From NCBI GenBank assembly GCA_963842575.1, contig CAWJGS010000010.1:741430-805429 (forward strand): a stretch of DNA of 64,000 nucleotides, read 5' to 3'. A model generated the notes under the pieces. It saw nothing but the letters and a program-made list of their open reading frames with translations. It was not told the origin of the DNA and did no database searches. A program made the position numbers and the translations under genes. Origin of the DNA: JACDER01 sp963842575 (lineage in GTDB: Bacteria; Actinomycetota; Thermoleophilia; Gaiellales; Gaiellaceae). Shown here piece by piece: positions 8,560 through 16,682 of the stretch (its first letter is position 1; the number at the start of each line of letters is the position of its first letter).

Positions 8560-9887
8560 CTGGGCTCTGCCAGAGCCGCCCAGGATCGAAACAGCTCCTG
8601 TGCGGCGTCGATACCGAGCGGCAGGTACTCGAGCAGCAGCCGCTCGTTCGGAGCGTGCGCGTTCGCGCCGGGAACGGCGAAGCCGGTGACGATCGTCGGA
8701 ATGCCCTTGTGCTCGAGCGCGGGCACGATCGGAAGCGTCCCGCCCGAGCGGACGAGTAGCGGCTTGGCGCCGGTCGCGCGCTCGAAGGCTTCCTGACCCA
8801 GCGCGATCGCACGCGAGTCCGGGGCGACCAGTCCGGGATCGGCCCTCGAGCCGAGCGCGACCTCGACCTCGGCGCCCTCCGGAGCGGCCTCGCGCAGGAG
8901 CCGCTCGAAGACCGGGCCGATCTCCTCGACGCGCTGCCCCGGCGCGAGGCGGATCGACACGTTCGCCTCGGCGAAGACCGGGAGCACGGTCTTGGTCAGA
9001 TGCGGCTCGCCGCCGGCGATCCCGTGCACGTCGACCGACGGCTCTCCCCAGGTCCGCACGTAGAACTCCTCCGCCGCCTTCGGGTCGGCCGGCTTGGCGC
9101 CGAGCTGCGAGAGCTCCTCCGCGCCCGGCGTCAACGTGGCCCAGTCGGCCGCCTCCTCGTCGGTGATCTCGGCCACGCCGGCGCGCAGCGGCTCCGGCAC
9201 ACGCCCGTTCCGCGGCAGGACGCCGGAGAGCGTCTGCATGAGCGCGTGCATCGCGTTCATCGCCGCGCCGCCCATGAGCCCCGAGTGGAGGTCGGCGGCA
9301 CCCGTGCGCACGCGCACGTGGAAGTAGCACATGCCCCGCGTCGCGATGTAAAAGGCGGGGACACCGCGCGCGAGCATGCCGGCGTCGTAGATCACGCAGG
9401 CGTCGGCGTCGCGGTCGTCGGCGGCGAGGAAGTCGACGATGGAATGGCCGCCCGTCTCCTCCTCCCCGTCGCACGCGAAGCGGAGGTTCACGGGGAGCTC
9501 GTCCGCCGACGCGAGCAGCTCGGCCGCCTTGAGCAGCATGTACAGCTGCCCCTTGTCGTCGACGACGCCGCGTGCGACGAGGTACTCGCCGTCCACGGTC
9601 GGCTCGAACGGGCCGCTGTCCCAGAGGTCGAGGGGCGCGGGAGGCTGGACGTCGAAATGCCCGTAGCAGAGGACCGTGGGCGCACTGCCGTTCGTCGACG
9701 CGCGGATCTCCCCGACGGCGAGGGGCTGGCCCTCCCAGTCGATCAGCTCGGCCTCGCCCCCGGCGCCGCGGATGCGGTCGCACACCCATTCGCCGGCGCG
9801 CTTGACATCCTCCGCATGCGCGGAGTCCGCGCTCACGCTCGGGATGCGCAGGAACTCCGAAAGCTCGTCGAGCCAGTCTTGCTGCAC
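8556..9887 (-). CDS. M20 family dipeptidase / metallopeptidase
   Basis: 443 residues. GHFDVQ (His77, Asp79) and RGVVDDKGQ (bridging Asp110) give the first half of a di-zinc site, and CDGEEETGG supplies the catalytic and bridging Glu pair. A central lid/dimerisation domain with LHSGLMGG and the C-terminal RSGGTLPIV complete the M20 layout, close to the PepV/CNDP-like dipeptidases. It is cytoplasmic and hydrolyses dipeptides or related amides. GTG at 9887 follows TAGCGT at 9894-9899 (minus strand) with a 6-nt spacer, and the -10 box is shared with the divergent antiporter gene. Confidence 0.93.
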   Translation of the reverse strand: MQQDWLDELSEFLRIPSVSADSAHAEDVKRAGEWVCDRIRGAGGEAELIDWEGQPLAVGEIRASTNGSAPTVLCYGHFDVQPPAPLDLWDSGPFEPTVDGEYLVARGVVDDKGQLYMLLKAAELLASADELPVNLRFACDGEEETGGHSIVDFLAADDRDADACVIYDAGMLARGVPAFYIATRGMCYFHVRVRTGAADLHSGLMGGAAMNAMHALMQTLSGVLPRNGRVPEPLRAGVAEITDEEAADWATLTPGAEELSQLGAKPADPKAAEEFYVRTWGEPSVDVHGIAGGEPHLTKTVLPVFAEANVSIRLAPGQRVEEIGPVFERLLREAAPEGAEVEVALGSRADPGLVAPDSRAIALGQEAFERATGAKPLLVRSGGTLPIVPALEHKGIPTIVTGFAVPGANAHAPNERLLLEYLPLGIDAAQELFRSWAALAEPS

Positions 9888-9892
9888 AGTCG

Positions 9893-9899
9893 TACGCTA
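9893..9899. promoter_or_regulatory. Bidirectional -10 element between M20 peptidase and NhaA genes
   Basis: TACGCTA reads as TACGCT on the plus strand and TAGCGT on the minus strand, both TANNNT-type -10 hexamers. Plus spacing to GTG 9907 is 8 nt and minus spacing to GTG 9887 is 6 nt. The two genes are only 19 bases apart, so one element probably serves both. Confidence 0.5.
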
Positions 9900-9906
9900 C
9901 TTCCCC

Positions 9907-11790
9907 GTGGCCACCGCTGCCGCACAGCCGATGACCGGCCGCACCGCCTGGGCACGCAACCTCGCCGGCCCCCTGCGGGACTACCTGCGTACCGAGTCGG
10001 GCGGAGCGGTCGTCCTCCTGGCCGCCGTGCTCGTCGCGATCGTCTGGACGAACGCCGGCGGAAGCTCGTACGACACCTTCTGGGCGAAGGACCTCTCGAT
10101 CCGCGTCGGCGGGTCCGGGATCTCGGAGAGCCTGCGCGGCTGGATCAACGACGGGCTGATGGTCTTCTTCTTCCTCGTTGCCGGGCTCGAGGCGAGGAGG
10201 GAGCTCGACATGGGCGAGCTCCGGCAGCGCCGCCGCATCGCACTACCGCTCGTCGCCGCGAGCGGCGGGATGATCTTCCCGATCCTGATCTTCCTCGCGT
10301 TCAACCTCGGCCATTCGAGCGCGAGTGGCTGGGGCACCGCGATGGCCACGGACACGGCCTTCGCCCTCGGGATCCTCGCCCTGGTCGCGCCAGGCTATCC
10401 CCGTCTCCGCGCCTTCATCCTCACGCTGTGCGTCTTCGACGACCTGATCGCGCTCATCGTGATCGCGACCGCGTACTCGCAGGACGTCTCGTTTTCCGCG
10501 CTCGCGGTCGCGGTTGTGTTCTTTGCCGGTCTGCTCATTTTGCGAGCGGCCGGCATACACAACGCTCCGGTGTCGATAGCTCTGTGTCTCGGGTCCTGGG
10601 TCGCGCTGTACGAGTCGGGGATCCACCCGACCGTTCTGGGGCTCGCCCTCGGTCTTTCGCTCAGCGCCTATCCGCCCGCGCGGACCGACCTCGAGCAGAC
10701 GACCGCGCTCGCGCGAGAGTTCCGCGAGCAGCCGACCGCCGAGCTCGCACGCGAGACCCAGCGTGGGATCACGGCGGCGATCTCGCCGAACGAGCGACTC
10801 CAGGACCGGCTGCACCCGTGGACGAGCTACCTGATCGTCCCGCTCTTCGCGCTGGCGAACGCCGGCACGCACATCAGCGGCGAGATTCTCCGCAGCGCCG
10901 TCACCTCGCCGATCACGCTCGGGATCTTCTTCGGCTACGTGGTCGGGAAGCCGGTCGGCATCCTCACCTACTCCTGGCTCGCCACCCGCAAGCGGTTCGG
11001 GATGCGCCTGCCCGTCGGCTGGCCCAACCTCTTCGGCGGAGCCGCGGCGGCCGGGATCGGCTTCACCGTCTCGCTCCTCGTCGCCACTCTCGCCTTCCAC
11101 GGCGAGCAGCTGACCGACGCGAAGCTCGGGATTCTCGCCGCCGCGATCGGCGCGACCCTGATCAGCTCGACGTACTTCATGGCGATCAAGCACTTGCCCC
11201 AGGAGGTCTGGGCCCGCTTCGCGCTGGGGCGAGGCTACGAGGAGATCGTCGACCTCGCGATGCCGGTCGACCCGGAGGAGGACCACATCCGCGGGCCGGA
11301 GGACGCGCCGGTGACGCTCGTCGAGTACGGCGACTTCGAGTGCCCGTATTGCGGCCGCGCCGAGCCGGTTTTGCGCGAGCTGCTGGCCGACTTCGGGGAC
11401 GAGCTTCGCTTCGTCTTCCGCAACCTCCCGCTCTCCGACGTCCACCCGCGTGCGCAGCTGGCGGCCGAAGCGGCAGAAGCGGCCGCGGCACAGGGGAAGT
11501 TCTGGGAGATGCACGACAAGCTCTTCGAGCACCAGGACGCGCTGGCGCCGTCGGACCTCGTCCGCTACGCGGAGGAGCTCGGCCTCGACGCCGACCGCTT
11601 CCGCGACGAGCTACGGCGCCGCGTCTACGCCCCCGGTATCTCCGAGGACGTCGAGAGCGCCGACGAGAGCAACGTCGCCGGGACGCCGACGTTCTTCGTC
11701 AACGGGATGCGCCACCAGGGCTCCTACGACGAGGAGAGCCTGGCTGCGGCCGTCCGCCGCGCCTGGTCGCGGGCTCGCCTTGTGACCTAG
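9907..11790 (+). CDS. nhaA: Na+/H+ antiporter NhaA fused to a DsbA-like thioredoxin domain
   Basis: 627 residues from GTG 9907. Residues about 1-440 are NhaA: ATDTAFALG (Asp149) and FDDLIALIVIA (Asp178/Asp179) match the ion-binding aspartates of E. coli NhaA (133, 163, 164), within about 12 membrane spans. It exchanges Na+ or Li+ for protons. Residues about 455-627 are a DsbA/thioredoxin fold with CPYC at Cys479-Cys482 and the cis-Pro loop GTPTFF. The fusion recurs in Actinobacteria. The two parts might couple redox state to ion exchange, but this is inference. The long frame open upstream is antisense to the M20 gene and not coding. Confidence 0.93.
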   Translation: MATAAAQPMTGRTAWARNLAGPLRDYLRTESGGAVVLLAAVLVAIVWTNAGGSSYDTFWAKDLSIRVGGSGISESLRGWINDGLMVFFFLVAGLEARRELDMGELRQRRRIALPLVAASGGMIFPILIFLAFNLGHSSASGWGTAMATDTAFALGILALVAPGYPRLRAFILTLCVFDDLIALIVIATAYSQDVSFSALAVAVVFFAGLLILRAAGIHNAPVSIALCLGSWVALYESGIHPTVLGLALGLSLSAYPPARTDLEQTTALAREFREQPTAELARETQRGITAAISPNERLQDRLHPWTSYLIVPLFALANAGTHISGEILRSAVTSPITLGIFFGYVVGKPVGILTYSWLATRKRFGMRLPVGWPNLFGGAAAAGIGFTVSLLVATLAFHGEQLTDAKLGILAAAIGATLISSTYFMAIKHLPQEVWARFALGRGYEEIVDLAMPVDPEEDHIRGPEDAPVTLVEYGDFECPYCGRAEPVLRELLADFGDELRFVFRNLPLSDVHPRAQLAAEAAEAAAAQGKFWEMHDKLFEHQDALAPSDLVRYAEELGLDADRFRDELRRRVYAPGISEDVESADESNVAGTPTFFVNGMRHQGSYDEESLAAAVRRAWSRARLVT

Positions 11791-11794
11791 GGCC

Positions 11795-12946
11795 CTACGC
11801 CACTTCGCGGAGCTTCTGCGCGTCAGCGAGAGCCCGAAGCTTCTTCAGCGTGTGGTGCTCGATCTGGCGGATGCGCTCGCGCGTGACGTTGAACGCGCGA
11901 CCGACCTCGTCCAGGGTCAGCGGCGCGCGGCCGTCGAGCCCGTAGCGGAGCTGGATGACCTCGCGCTCCCGCTCGGAGAGCGTCCCCAGGATCTTCAGCA
12001 GCGCCTCGCGCCGGAGCGACCGCTCGGCCGCCTCGTCCGGGAGCGGCTCGGACTCGTCCGTGAGGAAGTGCCCGAACTCCGATTCTTCCTCGTCGCCGAC
12101 CGGCTTCTCGAGCGAGACCGGCAGCTGCGCGGTGCGGCGGATCTGCGAGACGTCCTCGATCGCCATCTCGACGTCGATCGCGATCTCGGGGATGGTCGGC
12201 TCGCGACCGAGCTCGCCGCGGAGCTTTCGCTCCGAGCGCACGATCTTGTTCAGCTTCTCCACGATGTGGACGGGCATGCGAATCGTCCGGCCCTTGTCGG
12301 CGAGCGCGCGGGCGACCGCCTGGCGGATCCACCACGTCGCATAGGTCGAGAACTTGAACCCCTTGCGGTAGTCGAACTTCTCGGCGGCGCGCACGAGCCC
12401 GATCGTCCCCTCCTGGATGAGGTCGAGGAACGGCAGGCCCTGGTTGCGGTACTTCTTCGCGATCGAGACGACGAGGCGGAGGTTCGCCTCCACCATCTCC
12501 TGCTTCGCGCCGTGGTCGCCACGCTCGATCCGCTTTGCGAGCTCGACTTCCTGGGCCGCCGTCAGCAGGTCGACGCGCCCGATGTCCTTGAGGAAGAGCT
12601 GCAGCGAGTCCGTCGACACCTCGCGCTCGTCCACCTTCACCTGCACTTCCTCCTCGGGCGGCTGCGAGCCGTTCACGACCTCGATGTGGAGCTCGTCGAG
12701 CGCCGAGTAGAAATCGTCGAGCTGGGCGACATCGAGCTCGAGGTCGTCGAGGGCGAGCGCGATCTCGTCCGCGCTCAGCGAGCCGTTCTCACGACCGCTC
12801 TCGAGGAGCGCCTTGGCCTCGTCGGTCTCGAGCACGTCCACGATCGTGCGACCTGTGGGCGCCTCACGGTCCGCTCTTTTGTCGTTGTCTCCCCTCCACT
12901 CCGCACTGAGGACGGCACTGTCGCACGCAGGGCGGACGGAATCCAT
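11795..12946 (-). CDS. rpoD: Principal RNA polymerase sigma factor (sigma-70 / RpoD-SigA)
   Basis: Regions 1.2 to 4.2 are all present: DSLQLFLKDIGRVDLLTAAQE (1.2), NLRLVVSIAKKYRNQGLPFL (2.1), the -10-recognising KGFKFSTYATWWIRQA (2.3-2.4), region 3, and TLDEVGRAFNVTRERIRQIE (4.2, -35 binding). Short length (up to 383 residues) with no large non-conserved insert fits an actinobacterial primary sigma. The N-terminal about 35 residues look unconserved. A GTG at 12841 (VDVLETDEAKALLESG) may be the true start, and the ATG at 12946 lies inside a hairpin. Confidence 0.93.
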   Translation of the reverse strand: MDSVRPACDSAVLSAEWRGDNDKRADREAPTGRTIVDVLETDEAKALLESGRENGSLSADEIALALDDLELDVAQLDDFYSALDELHIEVVNGSQPPEEEVQVKVDEREVSTDSLQLFLKDIGRVDLLTAAQEVELAKRIERGDHGAKQEMVEANLRLVVSIAKKYRNQGLPFLDLIQEGTIGLVRAAEKFDYRKGFKFSTYATWWIRQAVARALADKGRTIRMPVHIVEKLNKIVRSERKLRGELGREPTIPEIAIDVEMAIEDVSQIRRTAQLPVSLEKPVGDEEESEFGHFLTDESEPLPDEAAERSLRREALLKILGTLSEREREVIQLRYGLDGRAPLTLDEVGRAFNVTRERIRQIEHHTLKKLRALADAQKLREVA

Positions 12947-12980
12947 AGGCCGTTCGGCCTATCTTGCGCCGTCTGCAGAC

Positions 12981-13934
12981 CTATTTCGATTTCGTCAGTT
13001 TCTGCAGAAAAAGTTGCGACTCACGCGCGAGCGGCGAGCCCGGCTCCGCAGCCTCGGCCAGCCGTAACTGTCGCTTGCCGGCCTTGACCTCTCCGAGCCA
13101 GAGGAGCAGCAGGCCGAGATGGAAACGGACGGTCGCCGCATGGGGAAACCGCTTGCTCAGCGGCCCGAGGCGCGAGAACGCGCGCTCCGGATGGGTCTTG
13201 TCGAAGCGGCCGACCGCGGCGGCGACGTGGGCCTCGGCGTCGTCCGGCGCGAGTCGCGCCGCCTCGGCGAAGGCGCGCTCGGCCGAGACCTGGTGGCCGA
13301 GCCGCTGCAGCGCGACCCCGTACAGGAGCTTCATGTGCTCGCTCCGTCCCCGGGCGAGGGCGTCCAGCTGCTCCTGCGGCCCTAGACCTCCCAGCGTCCT
13401 CGGCGCCGAGAAGCTCGGCACGAACGTCGGGAGCCCGCGGTTGTACTGCGGGTGGAGCAGATCGCCGGCGCGGATGGACGAGAACGTGTCGGGCTGGACG
13501 CCCTGCGCCTCCTTCCAGGCCTGGAGCGCCTGCTTCCGCTGGCCGGCCCAGTACAGGGCGAACCCGAGATGGAGCTGGACGAACGAGCTGCGTGGGTGTG
13601 CCGCCGCGAGCCCGCCGAGCTCGTCGAGCGTCCCGTCGGGCCACGAGGCGAGCGCGGAACCGACCTGGGCATCGACCGACCGGTACCGCGCGAAGATCTT
13701 CGCGGCGTCGGCAGGGTTGCCGTGCGCGTACAGAGTTCCTGCCTTGCGGAGCGCGACCGCCTCGGGGTCGGTGCGCAGCCCGAGGTCGAGCTCGAGCGGC
13801 GGCCGTCCCTTGAGCGTCGCGGCGGCCGCGTCGTGGCCGCTCCCGCCGGAGACGAGGACCACCGCGGCGACCGCGCCGATCGCCACGGCGGCTGCGATCC
13901 CGACGACCGCGTAGACGCGCGAGCGCTTGCTCAC
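12981..13934 (-). CDS. Membrane-anchored tetratricopeptide-repeat protein
   Basis: 317 residues: a single N-terminal transmembrane helix (residues 8-28) followed by an alpha-helical region of TPR-like units, e.g. KLLYGVALQRLGHQVSAERAFAEAARLAPDDAEAH and TVRFHLGLLLLWLGEVKAGKRQL in pieces. Such proteins scaffold complexes. No partner is evident. The GTG start at 13934 is preceded by TATCGT (13941-13946) and a 6-nt gap, a textbook leaderless pattern. The stop is 34 bases before the longest rpoD frame, with a 7-bp hairpin (12945-12962) in between. Confidence 0.85.
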   Translation of the reverse strand: MSKRSRVYAVVGIAAAVAIGAVAAVVLVSGGSGHDAAAATLKGRPPLELDLGLRTDPEAVALRKAGTLYAHGNPADAAKIFARYRSVDAQVGSALASWPDGTLDELGGLAAAHPRSSFVQLHLGFALYWAGQRKQALQAWKEAQGVQPDTFSSIRAGDLLHPQYNRGLPTFVPSFSAPRTLGGLGPQEQLDALARGRSEHMKLLYGVALQRLGHQVSAERAFAEAARLAPDDAEAHVAAAVGRFDKTHPERAFSRLGPLSKRFPHAATVRFHLGLLLLWLGEVKAGKRQLRLAEAAEPGSPLARESQLFLQKLTKSK

Positions 13935-13962
13935 GCCTCGACGATACTCCGCCGGGACGCGC

Positions 13963-14322
13963 TTACTTGACGGTGAACGACCCGTGCATCTGAGCCTTGT
14001 GCGGGTCGCACCAGTAGTTGTACTTCCCCTTTTTGAGCGTCAGCTTGGCCCAGGTCTTGGTGCCGAGGAACGGGACGGACGTGTGCTTGTCCACGCCCGG
14101 GCCTTTCAGGTGGAAGTTGTGGATGGTCGAGCGGTCGAAGACGACGAACGTATACGTGCCGCGCTTGACTGAGTGGACGGGGACGAAGGCCTTCGTCTTG
14201 AGCGTGATCTTGAAGCCCGGGCCCGCCTGGGCGTACAGCTTCGTGACCTTGTGGGGGGCAGCCTGTGTGCTGCCGGCGAGGAGCGCGGCAGCTACGGCCG
14301 CGACGAGGAGTGATTTGAGCAT
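13963..14322 (-). CDS. Secreted cupredoxin (plastocyanin-like)
   Basis: 119 residues with a signal peptide (LLVAAVAAALLAGSTQAAP). The mature protein has STIHNFHLKG, placing one copper-ligand His, and WCDPHKAQMHG near the C-terminus, supplying Cys, His and Met in the classical type-1 copper order. It would be an exported electron carrier or copper protein. ATG at 14322 follows TACCCT (14329-14334) by exactly 6 nt, so I chose it over the longer upstream start. Its partner oxidoreductase is not in the window. Confidence 0.88.
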   Translation of the reverse strand: MLKSLLVAAVAAALLAGSTQAAPHKVTKLYAQAGPGFKITLKTKAFVPVHSVKRGTYTFVVFDRSTIHNFHLKGPGVDKHTSVPFLGTKTWAKLTLKKGKYNYWCDPHKAQMHGSFTVK

Positions 14323-14341
14323 CGCGCCAGGGTAGCTAGGG

Positions 14342-15658
14342 CTACCGCTCCCCTGCCCGTTCATCTGCGCCGACCGCCTCGCGGTCCTCGTCCTCCGGCA
14401 GCGTCACCGTCAGGCTCTGGATGCGCGTTCCGTCCACCTCGTCCACGCGGAAGCAAATCTCCTCGTACTCGACCTCGTCGCCCGGCCCGGCGGCGCGCCC
14501 GAGCAGGCCGAACACGAATCCCGCCACGGTGTGGTAGTCCTCGTCCGGGAGCTTCGTCCCCACCTGCTCGTTGAACTCGTCGATCGTGAAAGCCCCGCTG
14601 ACGCGGACCGTGCGGTCGTCGATGCGCTCGAGGTCGTCGTGGGGAAGGTCGAACTCGTCCTCGATCTCGCCGACGATCTCCTCCAGCAGGTCCTCGAGCG
14701 TCACGATGCCCTCCATCGCGCCGTACTCGTCGAGGACGATCGCCATGTGCAGGTTCTGCGCGCGGAACTCGGCGAGCAGGCTGGCGAGATCCTTCGTCTC
14801 GGGAACGAAGTACGGCGTCCGCAGGAGGTCCTCGAGCTGCACCTGCTCGATGCCGCGGTCCATCAGCGCCGCGAAGAGGTCGCGCACGTGCAGGATCCCG
14901 AGGATCTCGTCGAGCGAGCCGCGATAGACGGGGTAGCGCGTGTACGGCGACTCCATCACGGCCTTGAGGGCCTCCTCGGGCGGGAGGTCGATCGAGAGTG
15001 CGACGACGTCCACGCGAGGCACCATCACGTCGGCCGCCTCCTTGTCCCCGAAGTCGAAGACCTTGGAGATCATCTGCTGCTCCTCCTCCTCGATCTCCCC
15101 GAACCGCTGCGAGCGGTCGAGCAGCATGCGCAGCTCCGCCTCGGAGTGAACGTCCCCCTCGGCGCCCGGGGGCTCCAGCCCGATCGCGCGCAGGACGAGC
15201 TCGGTGGACCTCTGCAGGACCCAGATCAGCGGCCCGAAGACGACGAAGAACGCGCGTACCGGCGTGGACACGGCGAGAGCGACCCGCTCCGAGTACTGCA
15301 GCGCCACTCCCTTGGGGACGAGCTCGCCGATCACGACGTGCAGGAACGTGATGATCAGGAAGGCGAAGACGATCGCGAGGATCGTGGCCATCCACGGGTC
15401 GAAGAGCTCCTTGAGCACCGTCTCGCCCACGGCACCGATTGCCAGTGAGGTGAGGGTGACGCCCAGCTGCATCGCGGCTATGAACCGCGGCGGTTGCGCG
15501 GTGATCGTGAGGACGGCGTGGGCGCGGCGGTTGCCCTCCGACTCCAGCTCGCGGAGCCGCGTGCGCCGAGCGGTGACCAGCCCGTACTCGGCCGCCACGA
15601 AGAACGCGTTCAGCAGAATCAGCGCCCCGACGGCGAGCAGTTCGAGAAAGGTGTTCAC
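14342..15658 (-). CDS. CNNM/CorC-HlyC family membrane protein (DUF21 + CBS pair)
   Basis: 438 residues in three parts: a DUF21 transmembrane domain (about 1-190, with helices LLAVGALILLNAFFVAAEYG and ILAIVFAFLIITFLHVVIGE), a CBS domain pair (about 205-335, VMVPRVDVVALS, YPVYRG, LDEYGAMEGIVTLEDLLE) and a C-terminal CorC_HlyC domain (about 350-425, SGAFTIDEFNE). Members are linked to Mg2+/Co2+ efflux; the old name haemolysin is misleading. GTG start at 15658. ATP or AMP binding to the CBS pair is expected but not shown. Confidence 0.92.
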   Translation of the reverse strand: MNTFLELLAVGALILLNAFFVAAEYGLVTARRTRLRELESEGNRRAHAVLTITAQPPRFIAAMQLGVTLTSLAIGAVGETVLKELFDPWMATILAIVFAFLIITFLHVVIGELVPKGVALQYSERVALAVSTPVRAFFVVFGPLIWVLQRSTELVLRAIGLEPPGAEGDVHSEAELRMLLDRSQRFGEIEEEEQQMISKVFDFGDKEAADVMVPRVDVVALSIDLPPEEALKAVMESPYTRYPVYRGSLDEILGILHVRDLFAALMDRGIEQVQLEDLLRTPYFVPETKDLASLLAEFRAQNLHMAIVLDEYGAMEGIVTLEDLLEEIVGEIEDEFDLPHDDLERIDDRTVRVSGAFTIDEFNEQVGTKLPDEDYHTVAGFVFGLLGRAAGPGDEVEYEEICFRVDEVDGTRIQSLTVTLPEDEDREAVGADERAGER

Positions 15659-15711
15659 GTCAACGCCCCGCCGGGCGGACGTCTAGGAATGTCTTCGTCG
15701 TCCAACAGGAT

Positions 15712-16638
15712 CTATGGCTCAGTATAGGTAACAGGGGTGACGTCGCCCTGCCGCGCGGCCAGGCGGTTTGCGACGAGTCGCTCGAGGTGCGCGAGCGTCT
15801 CGGCAACGGCGAAGCGGCGCTGGGAAGGACCGTGTGCGCCGGGGAAGAGGGCGAGTGAGATCTCGTAGCCGGTCCGCGGCTCGGGGCTCAGGGCGGCGCG
15901 TGTTTCGTCGAGACGCTCGCGGTGGTGGTCGAGGATCGCGCGGGCGCGGCCGGCCGGGTCGGCGATCGGGTCGCCGTGCGCCGGCAGGGCGAGCCGTGGA
16001 GCGAGCTCGATCGTCTTCTGGAGAGAATCCAGGTAGGCGCCGAGCGGGTCGGGGCGTGACTCGGGATAGACGCCGACGGCGGGCGTGATCTCCGGGAGGA
16101 TGTGGTCGCCGGCGACGAGGACGCCGTCGCGGAGGAGCCCCAGATGCCCATCGGCGTGCCCCGGCAGCTCGACCACGTCCCAGCCGTCCACCCGGTCGCC
16201 TTCGTCCAGGAGCTGCGGATCGCGCTCGTACCGGATCAGCGGCAGCGCCTCGCGGTCGCGTTCCAGCATCGTCTCCCTCATCTCCGCCGGGACGCCGTGC
16301 AAGCGGAACCAGTCGGCGATCCGCTCCGGCCAGTCCCGCGCCCCCCACACGCTTTCGCACTGTGCGTAATCGAGCCGGCCCTGGTGGACGGGCGCGCCGG
16401 TCACCGCGCGGGCGATCTCTCCACCCCAGACGTGGTCGGGATGGAAGTGAGTGATCACGATCCGGTCGACCGGCCCGTCCAGCTCCTCGCGGAAGAGGTC
16501 GTCGAGCCCGGGCAGCGCGAGCCCGGTGTCGACCAGCAGCCGTCCCTCGTCCCCCTCGACCACGTAGCAGTGGACGTGGCCGGGCGCGAGCGGCAGCGGC
16601 ACGGTCAGGCGCTGGATTCCCGGCGCGATCTGTTTCAT
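15712..16638 (-). CDS. MBL-fold metallo-hydrolase
   Basis: About 308 residues. THFHPDH (His64, His66, Asp68, His69) is the di-metal signature, with LPGHADGH and VAGDHI supplying the later ligands, as in glyoxalase II-like and RNase-Z-like hydrolases. A C-terminal helical tail resembles the MBL/winged-helix proteins that act on thioesters. The substrate is unknown. I prefer ATG 16638 because GAGAAT ends 6 nt before it. A start at 16662 would fall inside the SOS-like operator at 16655-16670, which therefore sits in this gene's promoter as well as the radical SAM gene's. Confidence 0.88.
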   Translation of the reverse strand: MKQIAPGIQRLTVPLPLAPGHVHCYVVEGDEGRLLVDTGLALPGLDDLFREELDGPVDRIVITHFHPDHVWGGEIARAVTGAPVHQGRLDYAQCESVWGARDWPERIADWFRLHGVPAEMRETMLERDREALPLIRYERDPQLLDEGDRVDGWDVVELPGHADGHLGLLRDGVLVAGDHILPEITPAVGVYPESRPDPLGAYLDSLQKTIELAPRLALPAHGDPIADPAGRARAILDHHRERLDETRAALSPEPRTGYEISLALFPGAHGPSQRRFAVAETLAHLERLVANRLAARQGDVTPVTYTEP

Positions 16639-16654
16639 CTGCGCATTCTCGTGT

Positions 16655-16675
16655 ACGAACATCTGTTCGTATAAT
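16655..16675. promoter_or_regulatory. LexA/SOS-box-like palindrome overlapping a TATAAT -10
   Basis: CGAAC-ATCT-GTTCG (16656-16669), extended to ACGAACA-TC-TGTTCGT (16655-16670), is a perfect inverted repeat matching the Gram-positive/actinobacterial SOS box (CGAAC-N4-GTTCG). Its last base begins TATAAT (16670-16675), which ends 7 nt before GTG 16683. LexA binding here would block the radical SAM promoter and probably the divergent MBL promoter. Confidence 0.72.
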
Positions 16676-16682
16676 GGAAAGC

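Noticed and set aside
9000..11945. Long plus-strand open frame of 981 codons over the M20 and NhaA genes
   Set aside because: It is mostly Arg/Pro/Ala-rich shadow of real genes in GC-rich DNA, and no family motif occurs in it.
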